A stretch of 64,000 nt of DNA, taken from the NCBI RefSeq assembly GCF_024758705.1, contig NZ_CP096971.1, forward strand, positions 3,253,501 through 3,317,500, in the 5' to 3' direction. This DNA comes from Sphingomonas sp. SUN019. GTDB lineage: Bacteria; Pseudomonadota; Alphaproteobacteria; Sphingomonadales; Sphingomonadaceae. The notes below the pieces were generated by a model. The model searched no databases and had not been told where the DNA came from. It was given only the letters and a program-made list of their open reading frames with translations. Positions 7,173 through 15,725 of this stretch are shown here, piece by piece (positions within the stretch are counted from its first letter, which is position 1; each line of letters begins with the position of its first letter). The position numbers and the translations under genes are program-made.

Positions 7173-8498
7173 ATGCTACCCGAAACCGCCGCGCTGCCGC
7201 CGCACCGCCATCCCTGGTACGCCCACCTCTACGTGCAAGTGCTGATCGCGATCGCGTTGGGCGTGGCGGTCGGGCATCTCTACCCGCAAGCCGGTGCCGC
7301 GCTGAAGCCGCTGGGCGACGGCTTCATCAAACTGGTGAAGATGATCATCGCGCCGGTGATCTTCCTGACGATCGTCACCGGCATCGCCGGAATGCGCGAT
7401 CTCGCGCGCGTCGGGCGCGTCGCGGCAAAGGCGTTCGGATATTTCCTGTTCTTCTCCACGCTGGCGCTGATCGTCGGGCTGATCGTCGCCAATGTCATGC
7501 GGCCGGGCGCGGGGCTGAACATCGACCCCGCTACCCTCGATGCGGGCGCGGTCAGCGGTTACGCCGCAAAGGCGCATGAAACGTCGCTGGTCGGATTCCT
7601 GCTGTCGGTGATCCCCGACACGCTCGTGTCCGCGCTGACCGACGGCAACATCCTGCAGGTGCTGTTCGTCGCGATCCTGTTCGGCATCGCGCTGACCCTG
7701 ATCGGCGACCGCGGCGCGCGCGTCGTCTCGGTGCTGGAGGACATCAGCATCGCGGTGTTCAAGCTCGTCTCGATCCTGATGAAGGCCGCGCCGGTCGGCG
7801 CATTCGGCGCGATGGCGTTCACGATCGCGACCTACGGCGTCGGGACTTTGGCCAATCTCGCCGGGCTGGTCGCAACCTTCTACCTCACGTCATTGCTGTT
7901 CGTTTTGGTCGTGCTGGGGCTGGTCGGCTGGCTGTGCGGTTTTTCGATCTTCAAGCTGATCGCGTACCTGAAGGCCGAACTTTTGCTCGTGCTCGGCACG
8001 TCGTCGTCCGAGGCCGCGCTTCCCGCGCTGATCGAGAAGATGGAGCGCGCGGGCGCGCCGAAATCGATCGTCGGACTGGTCGTGCCCGCCGGCTATTCGT
8101 TCAACCTGGACGGCACCAACATCTATATGACGCTGGCGGCGCTATTCATCGCGCAGGCGACCAACATCGATCTGACCCTGGGCCAGCAATTGCTGCTGCT
8201 GGGTGTGGCGATGCTGTCGTCGAAGGGCGCGGCGGGGGTGACCGGCGCGGGCTTCGTCACGCTGGCCGCCACTTTGTCGATCGTGCCGACGGTGCCGGTG
8301 GCGGGCATGGCGCTGATCCTGGGCGTCGACCGATTCATGTCCGAATGCCGTAGCCTCACCAATTTCGTCGGCAATGCGGTGGCGACCCTGGTCGTCGCGC
8401 GGTGGGAGGGGATGCTCGACAAGGAGCAACTCGCCGCCGCGCTGGCGGGGAAGCTGCCGCCGGTCGAGGATCTGCCGACGGGTGAGGTTGCGCCGTGA
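7173..8498 (+). CDS. dctA: C4-dicarboxylate:cation symporter DctA
   Basis: 441 aa from the ATG at 7173, chosen because GGGGA (7163-7167) is better spaced from it than from the ATG three bases earlier. It has the DAACS-family layout with eight helices and two re-entrant loops: [20 protein letters not shown], the serine-rich loop [16 protein letters not shown], and [20 protein letters not shown] with the NLDGT substrate and cation site. DctA imports succinate, fumarate and malate. It is followed by a KgtP-like carrier whose start overlaps its stop, so the pair should be co-transcribed for uptake of TCA-cycle acids. Confidence 0.93.
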   Translation: MLPETAALPPHRHPWYAHLYVQVLIAIALGVAVGHLYPQAGAALKPLGDGFIKLVKMIIAPVIFLTIVTGIAGMRDLARVGRVAAKAFGYFLFFSTLALIVGLIVANVMRPGAGLNIDPATLDAGAVSGYAAKAHETSLVGFLLSVIPDTLVSALTDGNILQVLFVAILFGIALTLIGDRGARVVSVLEDISIAVFKLVSILMKAAPVGAFGAMAFTIATYGVGTLANLAGLVATFYLTSLLFVLVVLGLVGWLCGFSIFKLIAYLKAELLLVLGTSSSEAALPALIEKMERAGAPKSIVGLVVPAGYSFNLDGTNIYMTLAALFIAQATNIDLTLGQQLLLLGVAMLSSKGAAGVTGAGFVTLAATLSIVPTVPVAGMALILGVDRFMSECRSLTNFVGNAVATLVVARWEGMLDKEQLAAALAGKLPPVEDLPTGEVAP

Positions 8499-9754
8499 GC
8501 CCGCGGCTGAAGTCGATCGTCGGCGGCTCAACGGGCAATCTGGTCGAATGGTACGACTGGTATGCCTATGCCGCGTTCACGCTGTACTTCGCGCCGCATT
8601 TCTTCCCCGCAGGCGACCGTACCGCGCAGTTGCTGAGCGCGGCGGTGGTGTTCGCGGTCGGCTTCGTCATGCGGCCGATCGGCGCATGGATGATGGGCAT
8701 CTATGCCGACCGCCGGGGGCGCAAGGCAGGACTGACGCTGTCGGTGACGTTGATGTGTGCCGGGTCGCTGCTGATCGCGGTGACGCCGGGATATGAGACG
8801 ATCGGCGTGTTTGCGCCCGCGCTGCTGGTGCTCGCGCGGCTGATGCAGGGGCTGTCGGTCGGCGGCGAATATGGCGCGAGTGCGACGTATCTGTCGGAAA
8901 TGGCGGGGAAGAAGCACCGCGGGTTCTTTTCCAGTTTCCAGTATGTCACGCTGATCGCGGGGCAGCTGGTTGCGCTCGCGGTGCTGCTGGTGCTGCAATC
9001 GGTGATGAGCGAGGCGGCGCTGGATGCATGGGGCTGGCGCATCCCGTTCGCGATCGGCGGTGTGCTGGCGATTGCGGTGTTCTACATCCGCCGCGGCTTG
9101 GCTGAGACGGAGAGCTTCGCCAACCGGACGGCTGAGAAATCGAGCTTTCTCGCGCTACTGACCCGGCATCCGCGCGAGACGATCACGGTGATGCTGCTGA
9201 CCGCGGGCGGTACGCTCGCCTTCTATGCCTACTCGATCTACATGCAGAAATTCCTCGTCAACACGAGCGGGTTCAGCCGCGAGACCGCGTCACGGATCAG
9301 CGCGGCGACGCTGTTCGGCTTCATGTGCCTGCAGCCCGCGGTCGGCGCGCTCAGCGACCGCGTCGGGCGCAAGCCGCTGATGGTGTCGTTCGGGGTGCTG
9401 GGGGTGCTGGCGACCTATCCGATCTTCGTGACGCTGGAGAGCGTGCGCGATCCGCTAATGGCCGGATTACTGGTGATGGGCGCGCTGGTGATCGTCAGCG
9501 GCTACAGCGCGATCAGCGGGGTGGTGAAGGCCGAGATGTTTCCCGCCCACATCCGCGCGCTGGGCGTGGCTTTGCCCTATGCGATCGCGAACACGATCTT
9601 CGGCGGGACCGCGGAACTAGTGGCGCTGAAGTTCAAGGATGCGGGGTGGGAGCGGGGCTTCTACTGGTACGTCACCGCGATGATCGGGGTCTCGCTGATC
9701 GTGTATCTGCGCATGCGCGACACGCGCGACCATAGCCGGATCGTGGAGGATTGA
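8495..9754 (+). CDS. MFS transporter, metabolite:H+ symporter family (KgtP-like)
   Basis: 419 aa with 12 predicted membrane helices. MHS-family marks are visible: [13 protein letters not shown] in helix 1, the loop motif [10 protein letters not shown] after helix 2, [19 protein letters not shown] in helix 4, and [10 protein letters not shown] between helices 8 and 9. The best match by eye is the 2-oxoglutarate permease KgtP, but citrate, shikimate and proline/betaine carriers share these motifs. The GTG start overlaps the dctA stop by 4 nt (GTGA), implying translational coupling. Substrate assignment is inference from family and neighbour. Confidence 0.88.
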   Translation: MSPRLKSIVGGSTGNLVEWYDWYAYAAFTLYFAPHFFPAGDRTAQLLSAAVVFAVGFVMRPIGAWMMGIYADRRGRKAGLTLSVTLMCAGSLLIAVTPGYETIGVFAPALLVLARLMQGLSVGGEYGASATYLSEMAGKKHRGFFSSFQYVTLIAGQLVALAVLLVLQSVMSEAALDAWGWRIPFAIGGVLAIAVFYIRRGLAETESFANRTAEKSSFLALLTRHPRETITVMLLTAGGTLAFYAYSIYMQKFLVNTSGFSRETASRISAATLFGFMCLQPAVGALSDRVGRKPLMVSFGVLGVLATYPIFVTLESVRDPLMAGLLVMGALVIVSGYSAISGVVKAEMFPAHIRALGVALPYAIANTIFGGTAELVALKFKDAGWERGFYWYVTAMIGVSLIVYLRMRDTRDHSRIVED

Positions 9755-9757
9755 GGC

Positions 9758-9889
9758 ACTCCTCCCCGGGACGGGGAGGGGAGGGGGACCAGCGAAGCTG
9801 GTGGAGGGGGTGGGCCACAGGCGGATCGCTCGCGGAGAACCCCATCCGTCACGCCTTCGGCGTGCCACCTCCCCGTCCCGGGTAGGATT
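9758..9889. repeat. Dispersed palindromic repeat, family B, copy 1
   Basis: About 130 bp with GGGACGGGGAGG and CCTCCCCGTCCCGGG-type arms. Its internal block GGGGGACCAGCGAAGCTGGT is repeated exactly at 51183-51313. It fills the gap between the convergent KgtP-like and 2Fe-2S genes; the stop codon of the latter overlaps its right end. Confidence 0.85.
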
Positions 9890-10425
9890 CAGCGGGGACT
9901 AAGCGCCGGAACGACCCGCGCGGCGTCCTTCGCATCGATCCCCGGCCGCGGCCCTGCGGGTAGCGTTTCGTCCCCGCGGTTCGCCCGTGCGGCGCGCTGG
10001 ATCGCCTCGACCAGCCGCGGATAGATGCCGCAGCGGCACAGGTTGGTGATGCTCGCGCGGATCGCTTCCTCGCTCGGATCGCGGTTCGCCTTGATCAGCA
10101 CCGCGGCGGCCATGACGATGCCGGGGATGCAGAAGCCGCATTGCGTCACGTTCTCGGCGATCATTGCGAGCTGGACCGGGTGCGTGCGTTCGCGCGACAG
10201 GCCTTCGATCGTCGTAACGAAACTGCCCTCGACCGCCGCGATCGTGACCTGACATGATCGCACCGCGCGCCCGTCGATATCGACCGTGCACGCCCCGCAG
10301 CTTCCTGTGCCGCAGCCGTACTTCGCGCCAGTCAGATTCGACGCGTCGCGCAGCGCCCAGAGCAGGGGCGTCTGCGGGTCCATGCGATATTCGATGGCTT
10401 CGTTGTTGACCGTCAGCTTCGTCAT
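9889..10425 (-). CDS. 2Fe-2S subunit of a molybdenum hydroxylase (IorA-like), no large subunit nearby
   Basis: 178 aa with the two [2Fe-2S] sites of the xanthine oxidase family complete: Cys38, Cys43, Cys46, Cys58 in the plant-ferredoxin domain, and Cys96, Cys99, Cys130, Cys132 in the helical domain. It resembles the small subunit of isoquinoline 1-oxidoreductase and aldehyde oxidoreductases, which passes electrons from a molybdopterin subunit. A tail of about 35 residues after the last cluster is longer than usual. No molybdopterin-binding partner is in the window, so it either works with a distant subunit or is a remnant. It is the last gene of the leftward CoA-transferase operon, 8 bp after its neighbour. 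Confidence 0.88.
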   Translation of the reverse strand: MTKLTVNNEAIEYRMDPQTPLLWALRDASNLTGAKYGCGTGSCGACTVDIDGRAVRSCQVTIAAVEGSFVTTIEGLSRERTHPVQLAMIAENVTQCGFCIPGIVMAAAVLIKANRDPSEEAIRASITNLCRCGIYPRLVEAIQRAARANRGDETLPAGPRPGIDAKDAARVVPALSPR

Positions 10426-10433
10426 GGAAAGCG

Positions 10434-11567
10434 TCAGTAGCCGAGTGCGGCGACCTCCGCATCATCGAACCCGAGATCGCGCAGCACCGTCGCGTCTGTG
10501 CGGTCGCCCGGCATCTGTGGCGCGACCGTCGTGCTGGCCGAATAGCGCGGCGCGGGGGCGGGTTGCTTGCACCCACCCGCGGTGACGAAGGTCTGGCGCG
10601 CCTGATTATGTGCGTCATCATAGGCTTCGTCGAAGCCCAGCACGGGCGCGAAGCACACGTCGTGGCCCTTGAACGCCGCAGTCCATTCATCGCGCGTCTT
10701 CGTCCGGAACAGCGCGGTCAGTTCGTCCTTCAACGGACCCCATTGCCGCGCGTCCATCTGCGCCGACCATTTGTCGTCGCTCAGCCCCATGACCTGACGG
10801 AACTCGGCGTAGAATTGCGGCTCGATCGCGCCGAGCGAGATGAACTTCGCATCGCTCGTTTCATACGTGTCGTAGAAATGAGCCGCGGTATCGAGCAGGT
10901 TCGTGCCGCGCTCGTCGCTCCACCGGCCCATGCCGCGGAACCCCCACATCATCGTCATCAGCACCGCAGAGCCATCGGTCATCGCCGCATCGACGACCTG
11001 TCCCTCGCCGGTCGCCTTCGCATGGAGTAGCGCGGCGAGCATCCCGAAGGCCAGGAACATCCCCCCACCACCGAAATCGCCGACCATGTTGATCGGTGGG
11101 GTCGGCTTCTCGCCCTTCCGCCCGAAGGCGTGGAGCGCGCCTGAGATCGCGATATAATTGATGTCGTGGCCCGGTTCCGGCGCCATCGGGCCGGTCTGCC
11201 CCCAGCCGGTCATGCGGCCGTACACCAGCCGCGGATTGTCGGCGAGCAGCACATCGGGGCCAAGGCCCAGCCGCTCCATCACGCCGGGGCGAAACCCCTC
11301 GATGATCGCGTCCGCGCCCCGCACGATCTTCCGCACCGCGGCGATGGCGTCGGGGTTTTTCAGGTCCATCCCGATCGACTTACGCGACCGCAGCAGCGGA
11401 TCCTTGCTGTCGATGCTGATCCCGCCGCCCTTCGACGGGCGATCGATGCGGATCACCTCCGCGCCGTGATCGGCCAGCATCATCCCCGCGAACGGGCCGG
11501 GGCCGATCCCGGCGAATTCGACCACGCGGATGCCGTGCAGGGGGGGATTGGCCACATTGCTCTCCAT
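10434..11567 (-). CDS. CaiB/BaiF family protein, alpha-methylacyl-CoA racemase-like
   Basis: 377 aa from the ATG at 11567; the frame extends upstream but without family similarity. Typical features are HGIRVVEFAGIGPGPFAGMM at the start, the CoA-binding GFRPGVMERLGLGPDVLL, the catalytic-region GHDINYIAISGAL (His-Asp), and EGQVVDAAMTDGSAVL. GHDINY and VVDAAM fit the 2-methylacyl-CoA racemase branch, which inverts the alpha carbon so that branched acyl-CoA can enter beta-oxidation. It lies third in the operon after gcdH and another CaiB gene. A CoA-transferase role remains possible. Confidence 0.87.
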   Translation of the reverse strand: MESNVANPPLHGIRVVEFAGIGPGPFAGMMLADHGAEVIRIDRPSKGGGISIDSKDPLLRSRKSIGMDLKNPDAIAAVRKIVRGADAIIEGFRPGVMERLGLGPDVLLADNPRLVYGRMTGWGQTGPMAPEPGHDINYIAISGALHAFGRKGEKPTPPINMVGDFGGGGMFLAFGMLAALLHAKATGEGQVVDAAMTDGSAVLMTMMWGFRGMGRWSDERGTNLLDTAAHFYDTYETSDAKFISLGAIEPQFYAEFRQVMGLSDDKWSAQMDARQWGPLKDELTALFRTKTRDEWTAAFKGHDVCFAPVLGFDEAYDDAHNQARQTFVTAGGCKQPAPAPRYSASTTVAPQMPGDRTDATVLRDLGFDDAEVAALGY

Positions 11568-11619
11568 CGATTTTGCGAATGGGTATCGCGGGCGGCGGTG
11601 GAGCACAACAAAAGTTATG

Positions 11620-12729
11620 CTAGCGGAGTGGCGGCGCACCCCTATCGAGCGCAAGGTCCGCATCCGAAAAACGGATCGGCGTGCGAAGACCCGCGATCGG
11701 GCGGCTGTCGTTGGCGGGCAGGACCATGCCCCGCGCGACGACCTGCGGATCGTTCAGCGCCTGCTCGACCGTGTTGATCGGCCCCGCCGGAACGCCCGCC
11801 GCCTCCAGTTTCGCCAGCAGATCGTCGCGCAGGAACGTCCGCGTCCGCGCCTCGATCAGCGCGAACAACGGATCGCGGTACTCGATCCGGCCCCCGTTCG
11901 TTTCCCAGCGCGCGTCTTCCTCGATCCCGACGATCGCGGCGAACCGCCGGTATTGCGCATCGTTGCCGACCGCGAGGATGAACCACCCGTCGTTCGTCGG
12001 AAACACCGCATAAGGCGAGACATTGGCGTGCGCATTGCCCATCCGCGCGGGGTTCTCGCCGCTGGCGAAATAATTCGCCGCCTGGTTCGCCAGTACGCCG
12101 GTCATCGTGTCGAGCAACGCCATGTCGACCTGTTGCCCGCGCCCGGTCCGCTCGCGCATCAGCAGCGCGGCCTGGATGCCGATCGTCGCATACAGCCCGG
12201 TCATGATGTCGGCGAAGGCGACGCCGATCTTCTGCGGCGCGCCGTCGGGTTCGCCGGTCAGCGACATGATCCCGGCCATCCCCTGGATGATGAAGTCGTA
12301 ACCGGGGCGGCTGGCGTAGGGGCCATCCTGCCCGAAACCGGTGATCGAACAATAGACCAGCCGCGGGTGTTCGGCGGCGAGGCTGGCGTAGTCGAGGCTG
12401 TATTTGACCAGCCCGCCAACCTTGAAATTCTCGATCACCACGTCTGCGTCGGCGATCAGCTCCATCACCCGCGCCACGTCGTCGGAGTTGGTGAAGTCCG
12501 CGACGATCGACGATTTCCCGCGGTTGCACGCGTGATAGTATGCCGCGGCATGGTCGCCGTCGTGGTCGACGAACGGCGGCCCCCACGTGCGCGTGTCGTC
12601 GCCCGCGGGGGACTGGACCTTCACCACCTCCGCGCCGAGATCGGCAAGGATCTGCCCCGCCCACGGTCCGGCGAGGATGCGGGCGAGTTCGACGACCTTG
12701 ATGCCGTTGAGGGGGGTCTCCTTCGCCAA
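11620..12729 (-). CDS. CaiB/BaiF CoA-transferase, probable glutarate (dicarboxylate) CoA-transferase
   Basis: 369 aa of the class III CoA-transferase fold: LNGIKVVELARILAGPWAGQ with the N-terminal CoA-binding part, ADVVIENFKVGGLVKYSLDY, CSITGFGQDGPYASRPGYDF and QQVDMALLDTMTGVLANQA. The aspartate in QVDMALLD sits where the family's acyl-anhydride-forming Asp occurs. It begins 2 nt after the glutaryl-CoA dehydrogenase gene ends. That pairing matches bacterial gcdH loci and human SUGCT, so it probably makes glutaryl-CoA from glutarate with succinyl-CoA as donor. The substrate is inferred from context. Confidence 0.88.
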   Translation of the reverse strand: MAKETPLNGIKVVELARILAGPWAGQILADLGAEVVKVQSPAGDDTRTWGPPFVDHDGDHAAAYYHACNRGKSSIVADFTNSDDVARVMELIADADVVIENFKVGGLVKYSLDYASLAAEHPRLVYCSITGFGQDGPYASRPGYDFIIQGMAGIMSLTGEPDGAPQKIGVAFADIMTGLYATIGIQAALLMRERTGRGQQVDMALLDTMTGVLANQAANYFASGENPARMGNAHANVSPYAVFPTNDGWFILAVGNDAQYRRFAAIVGIEEDARWETNGGRIEYRDPLFALIEARTRTFLRDDLLAKLEAAGVPAGPINTVEQALNDPQVVARGMVLPANDSRPIAGLRTPIRFSDADLALDRGAPPLR

Positions 12730-12731
12730 GC

Positions 12732-13916
12732 TCAGAACGCCGCGTGTCCCGTGATCGCGCGGCCCAGGATCAGCGCGTGGACGTCGTGCGCGCCTTCGTA
12801 GGTGTTGACCGTCTCCAGGTTCATCAGGTGGCGCATGACCTGATATTCGCCCGAAATGCCGTTGCCGCCGTGCATGTCGCGGGCTTGCCGCGCAATATCC
12901 AGCGCCTTGCCGACGTTATTGCGCTTCACGATCGAGACCATCTCCGGCGCAAACCGGCCTTCGTCCATCAGGCGGCCGACGCGCAGGCTCGCCTGCAGCC
13001 CAAGCGCGATGTCGGTCTGCATGTCGGCCAGCTTCTTCTGATACAGCTGCGTCGCGGCGAGCGGACGGCCGAACTGCTGCCGGTCGAGGCCATATTGCCG
13101 CGCCGCGTGGAAGCAGAATTCGGCTGCACCCAACGCACCCCACGAAATCCCGTAGCGCGCGCGGTTGAGGCAGCCGAACGGCCCCTTCAGCCCCTGGACG
13201 TCGGGCAGCAGGGCGTCCTCGCCGACCTCCACGTCCTCCATCACGATCATGCCGGTGATCGACGCGCGCAGACTCAGCTTGCCCTCGATCTTCGGCGCGC
13301 TGAGGCCCTTCACGCCCTTTTCGAGCACGAAGCCGCGGATGCCCCCGCCGTGCGCGTCGCTCTTCGCCCACACCACGAACACGTCGGCAATCGGCGAATT
13401 GCTGATCCACGTCTTGCTGCCGGAAATGCGGTAGCCGCCGTCGACCTTCGTCGCGCGGGTCTTCATGCCGCCGGGGTCGCTGCCCGCATCGGGTTCGGTC
13501 AGCCCGAAACAGCCGATCCATTCGCCGGTCGCGAGCTTCGGCAGATACTTACGCTTCTGCTCCTCCGATCCATATTCGTTGATCGGGAACATGACGAGGC
13601 TCGACTGGACGCTCATCATCGAGCGATAGCCGCTGTCGATCCGCTCCACCTCGCGCGCGACCAGGCCGTAGGCGACGTAGGAGGCGCCGACGCCGCCATA
13701 TTCCTCCGGAATGGTCGGGCCGAGCAGGCCGAGTTCGCCCATCTCGCGGAAGATCGCAGGGTCGGTTACCTCGTTGGCGAACGCGTCGATGATGCGCGGG
13801 GCGAGCTTTTCCTGCGCATAAGCCGCCGCGGTGTCGCGGATCATGCGTTCGTCGTCGTTCAGCTGATCGTCGATCAGGAACGGGTCCGCCCAGTCGAAGG
13901 GGCCCATGCCGGCCAT
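12732..13916 (-). CDS. gcdH: Glutaryl-CoA dehydrogenase
   Basis: 394 aa, an acyl-CoA dehydrogenase of the decarboxylating glutaryl branch. Seen are [15 protein letters not shown] with Arg98, which in GCDH binds the substrate's distal carboxylate, the FAD-binding [20 protein letters not shown], and catalytic Glu374 in [17 protein letters not shown]. It converts glutaryl-CoA to crotonyl-CoA and CO2 at the end of lysine, tryptophan and glutarate breakdown, passing electrons to ETF. A strong AAGGAG site precedes the ATG. It heads an operon of four: gcdH, CaiB transferase, racemase-like protein, 2Fe-2S protein. Confidence 0.94.
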   Translation of the reverse strand: MAGMGPFDWADPFLIDDQLNDDERMIRDTAAAYAQEKLAPRIIDAFANEVTDPAIFREMGELGLLGPTIPEEYGGVGASYVAYGLVAREVERIDSGYRSMMSVQSSLVMFPINEYGSEEQKRKYLPKLATGEWIGCFGLTEPDAGSDPGGMKTRATKVDGGYRISGSKTWISNSPIADVFVVWAKSDAHGGGIRGFVLEKGVKGLSAPKIEGKLSLRASITGMIVMEDVEVGEDALLPDVQGLKGPFGCLNRARYGISWGALGAAEFCFHAARQYGLDRQQFGRPLAATQLYQKKLADMQTDIALGLQASLRVGRLMDEGRFAPEMVSIVKRNNVGKALDIARQARDMHGGNGISGEYQVMRHLMNLETVNTYEGAHDVHALILGRAITGHAAF

Positions 13917-14028
13917 GTCAGTCTCCTTTTGCCCGCGCGTTTCGGGGGAATGGCGGCGGATGTCCAGCCCGGCGGGGCGCGGAAAGTTAGGCTAAGGTTA
14001 GGCCAAAACGGCATCGGACGGCGAGGGG

Positions 14029-14052
14029 GAAACGATCGTAGTCGATCGTTTC
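14029..14052 (-). terminator. Hairpin between the DUF6285 gene and gcdH
   Basis: GAAACGATCG and CGATCGTTTC form a perfect 10-bp stem around TAGT. It lies about 70 bp downstream of the leftward DUF6285 gene and upstream of gcdH, so it could end the kinase/DUF6285 transcript. No T-run is present, and its symmetry would also suit a protein-binding site. Confidence 0.45.
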
Positions 14053-14121
14053 TATTCGGGGATTTCAAAGATCGGTGGACTGCATATCACGTCTATGGGT
14101 CTGTAGGAAAACGGCGTTTCG

Positions 14122-14472
14122 CTATGCAGCGGTAAGTTCGTGCGCGTATTTCGGCTGGTCGATCGCGAGCATGTCGAGCGCGCAGGCTTTCATGTGGGCG
14201 ATCAGGGCCGGGTCGTCGGGGGCGATCATGCCCGAGCGGATGGCGTCGACCAGGGCGGTGTCGAGTTCCTCGCGGGCGCCTTCGCGATCGAGGATTTTGC
14301 GCATCCGTTCGGCTGCACGCGCGTCGGCGGCGGGGGAGAGCGCGATGTCGCGTGCGGCGATCTCCAGCGCATTGCGGGCGACACGGAGGCCGAAGGTCGT
14401 CGCGCTGCCATCGAACGGGAGCCACGTGGCGACGCCCTCGATCAACGCTTGCGCGGTGGGGTGGGTGATCAT
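14122..14472 (-). CDS. DUF6285-family small protein, LvaB-like partner of the adjacent kinase
   Basis: 116 aa (about 12.5 kDa) from the ATG at 14472. No membrane segment or metal motif; mainly helical, with HPTAQALIEGVATWL, LRVARNALEIAARDI and PALIAHMKACALDMLAIDQPK. Size and position after a phosphotransferase-family gene recall LvaB of Pseudomonas putida, a ~12-kDa protein needed with the kinase LvaA for phosphorylating 4-hydroxyacyl-CoA in levulinate catabolism. That equivalence is inferred from gene order and size. A 104-bp repeat separates it from the kinase gene upstream. Confidence 0.75.
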   Translation of the reverse strand: MITHPTAQALIEGVATWLPFDGSATTFGLRVARNALEIAARDIALSPAADARAAERMRKILDREGAREELDTALVDAIRSGMIAPDDPALIAHMKACALDMLAIDQPKYAHELTAA

Positions 14473-14497
14473 GTTGCCGTCGCCTCGAATTTTCGGA

Positions 14498-14601
14498 CCT
14501 CCCCGGCGAAGGCCGGGGCCCAGTCGCCGAGGTGGATGAAAGGGAGCGATGAGAGCGCCAACTGATCGCTTGCAACTGGGCCCCGGCTTTCGCCGGGGTG
14601 G
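14498..14601. repeat. Dispersed palindromic repeat, family C, copy 1
   Basis: 104 bp with inverted arms: CCTCCCCGGCGAAGGCCGGG at the left and CTGGGCCCCGGCTTTCGCCG at the right. Each arm is a GC hairpin. Copies of 106 bp occur at 17011-17116 and inside putA at 29145-29250. This copy separates two genes of one leftward operon. Confidence 0.88.
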
Positions 14602-14626
14602 TGCTTGGGGATGGGGCGCGCAACTT

Positions 14627-15637
14627 TCACCCCGCACTCCGCTCGATGATCGCGACGATGTCCGCCTCGGTCTCGCTCAACCGCCGTCCGATCACCCCGC
14701 GTTCAGGCCCCGCGGCGGGATCGGCGGCGAAGCTGGCGTGCATCATCGTGGTCATCACGCCCCATTTCAACGATCCGACCATTTGCCAGAAATCGACCCG
14801 ATCGCGCGCGATCGGTGCGCCGCCAGCTTCCACATAACCGGCCAGCAGATCGCCGAGATCGCCGAACCCGCCGACGCGCTTGCGCGGTTGGCCGAAGCGC
14901 CAGCTGTTGGTGCAGATCCACCCCAGATCCTCCGCCGGATCGCCGATATGCGCGAGTTCCCAGTCCAACACCGCGGCCAGCCCCGCATCGGGATCGACCA
15001 TGATGTTGCCGTTGCGGAAATCGCCGTGGACCAGGGTGAGGTCGGTCTGTTCGGGCACGCGTCGCTCCAGCCAGCGGAACGCCGCCTCTATCGTCGGGCG
15101 GACAGGCCCCGCCGCGCGCCATGTCTCCTCGTAATTCGCCAGCGTCTCGCGCGCATCGACCGTGCCGAGTCCCGCGACCGGCGCAGTCGCGTGGATACGC
15201 GCCAGCGCCGCGCCGCATTGGTGCGCCAGCTTTTCGCGGGCGGGGGCGAAGGCGGGATCAGTGGCGATGCGCTTTCCCAACGTCTCGCCCGCGACGCGAC
15301 GCATGACATAGGCCTCGTCCAGCCCGTCCGCGTCGTCGCAGATATACGCGACGTCCGGTGCCGCGACGCCGTTCGCGACCGCCGCGGCGATGACCTCCGC
15401 CTCCAGCCGCAGCGGCGGTTTCTTGCCCGGATGCGTATCGATCGGCGCGGTGCGGCGGCGCAGGATCAGCGGGGTCGCGGCACCGGCATCGCTCGAGGCA
15501 TCGAACGACCACGTTTCCATGCTTGCGCCGCCGGTCAGCCGCGTCAGTCCCTCGATCCGCGTCGCGCCTGTGGCCATCCGCGGGGCAAGCGCAGTCAGCC
15601 GTTCGCCAAGTTCATGCCCTGACAGCTTCTCGGCCAC
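14627..15637 (-). CDS. Phosphotransferase-family protein (APH fold), probable 4-hydroxyacyl-CoA kinase
   Basis: 336 aa from the GTG at 15637, which has AAGGAG upstream. The aminoglycoside-phosphotransferase fold is clear: a Gly-rich start TRLTGGASMETWSFDA, catalytic loop LVHGDFRNGNIM (Brenner motif), and metal-binding AVLDWELAHIGDPAEDLGW. It belongs to the ACAD10/11 N-domain group rather than drug-resistance enzymes. Related LvaA phosphorylates the 4-hydroxyl of 4-hydroxyacyl-CoA, which an ACAD then turns into 2-enoyl-CoA. Here it is divergent from an acyl-CoA dehydrogenase (15726) and followed by the LvaB-like gene. The substrate is inference; an antibiotic-kinase role is unlikely. Confidence 0.87.
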   Translation of the reverse strand: MAEKLSGHELGERLTALAPRMATGATRIEGLTRLTGGASMETWSFDASSDAGAATPLILRRRTAPIDTHPGKKPPLRLEAEVIAAAVANGVAAPDVAYICDDADGLDEAYVMRRVAGETLGKRIATDPAFAPAREKLAHQCGAALARIHATAPVAGLGTVDARETLANYEETWRAAGPVRPTIEAAFRWLERRVPEQTDLTLVHGDFRNGNIMVDPDAGLAAVLDWELAHIGDPAEDLGWICTNSWRFGQPRKRVGGFGDLGDLLAGYVEAGGAPIARDRVDFWQMVGSLKWGVMTTMMHASFAADPAAGPERGVIGRRLSETEADIVAIIERSAG

Positions 15638-15725
15638 ACCCGCTCCTTTTCGGGGCTGTAAATCACGCCCCGGCGCGCTACGCAATTAAAAGACTCGACT
15701 TAGATCGAACGAACAGGAGAGCGCG

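Noticed and set aside
12744..14135. A 463-codon rightward frame opposite gcdH.
   Set aside because: Antisense shadow of gcdH in GC-rich DNA; no motif, and it runs into intergenic sequence.
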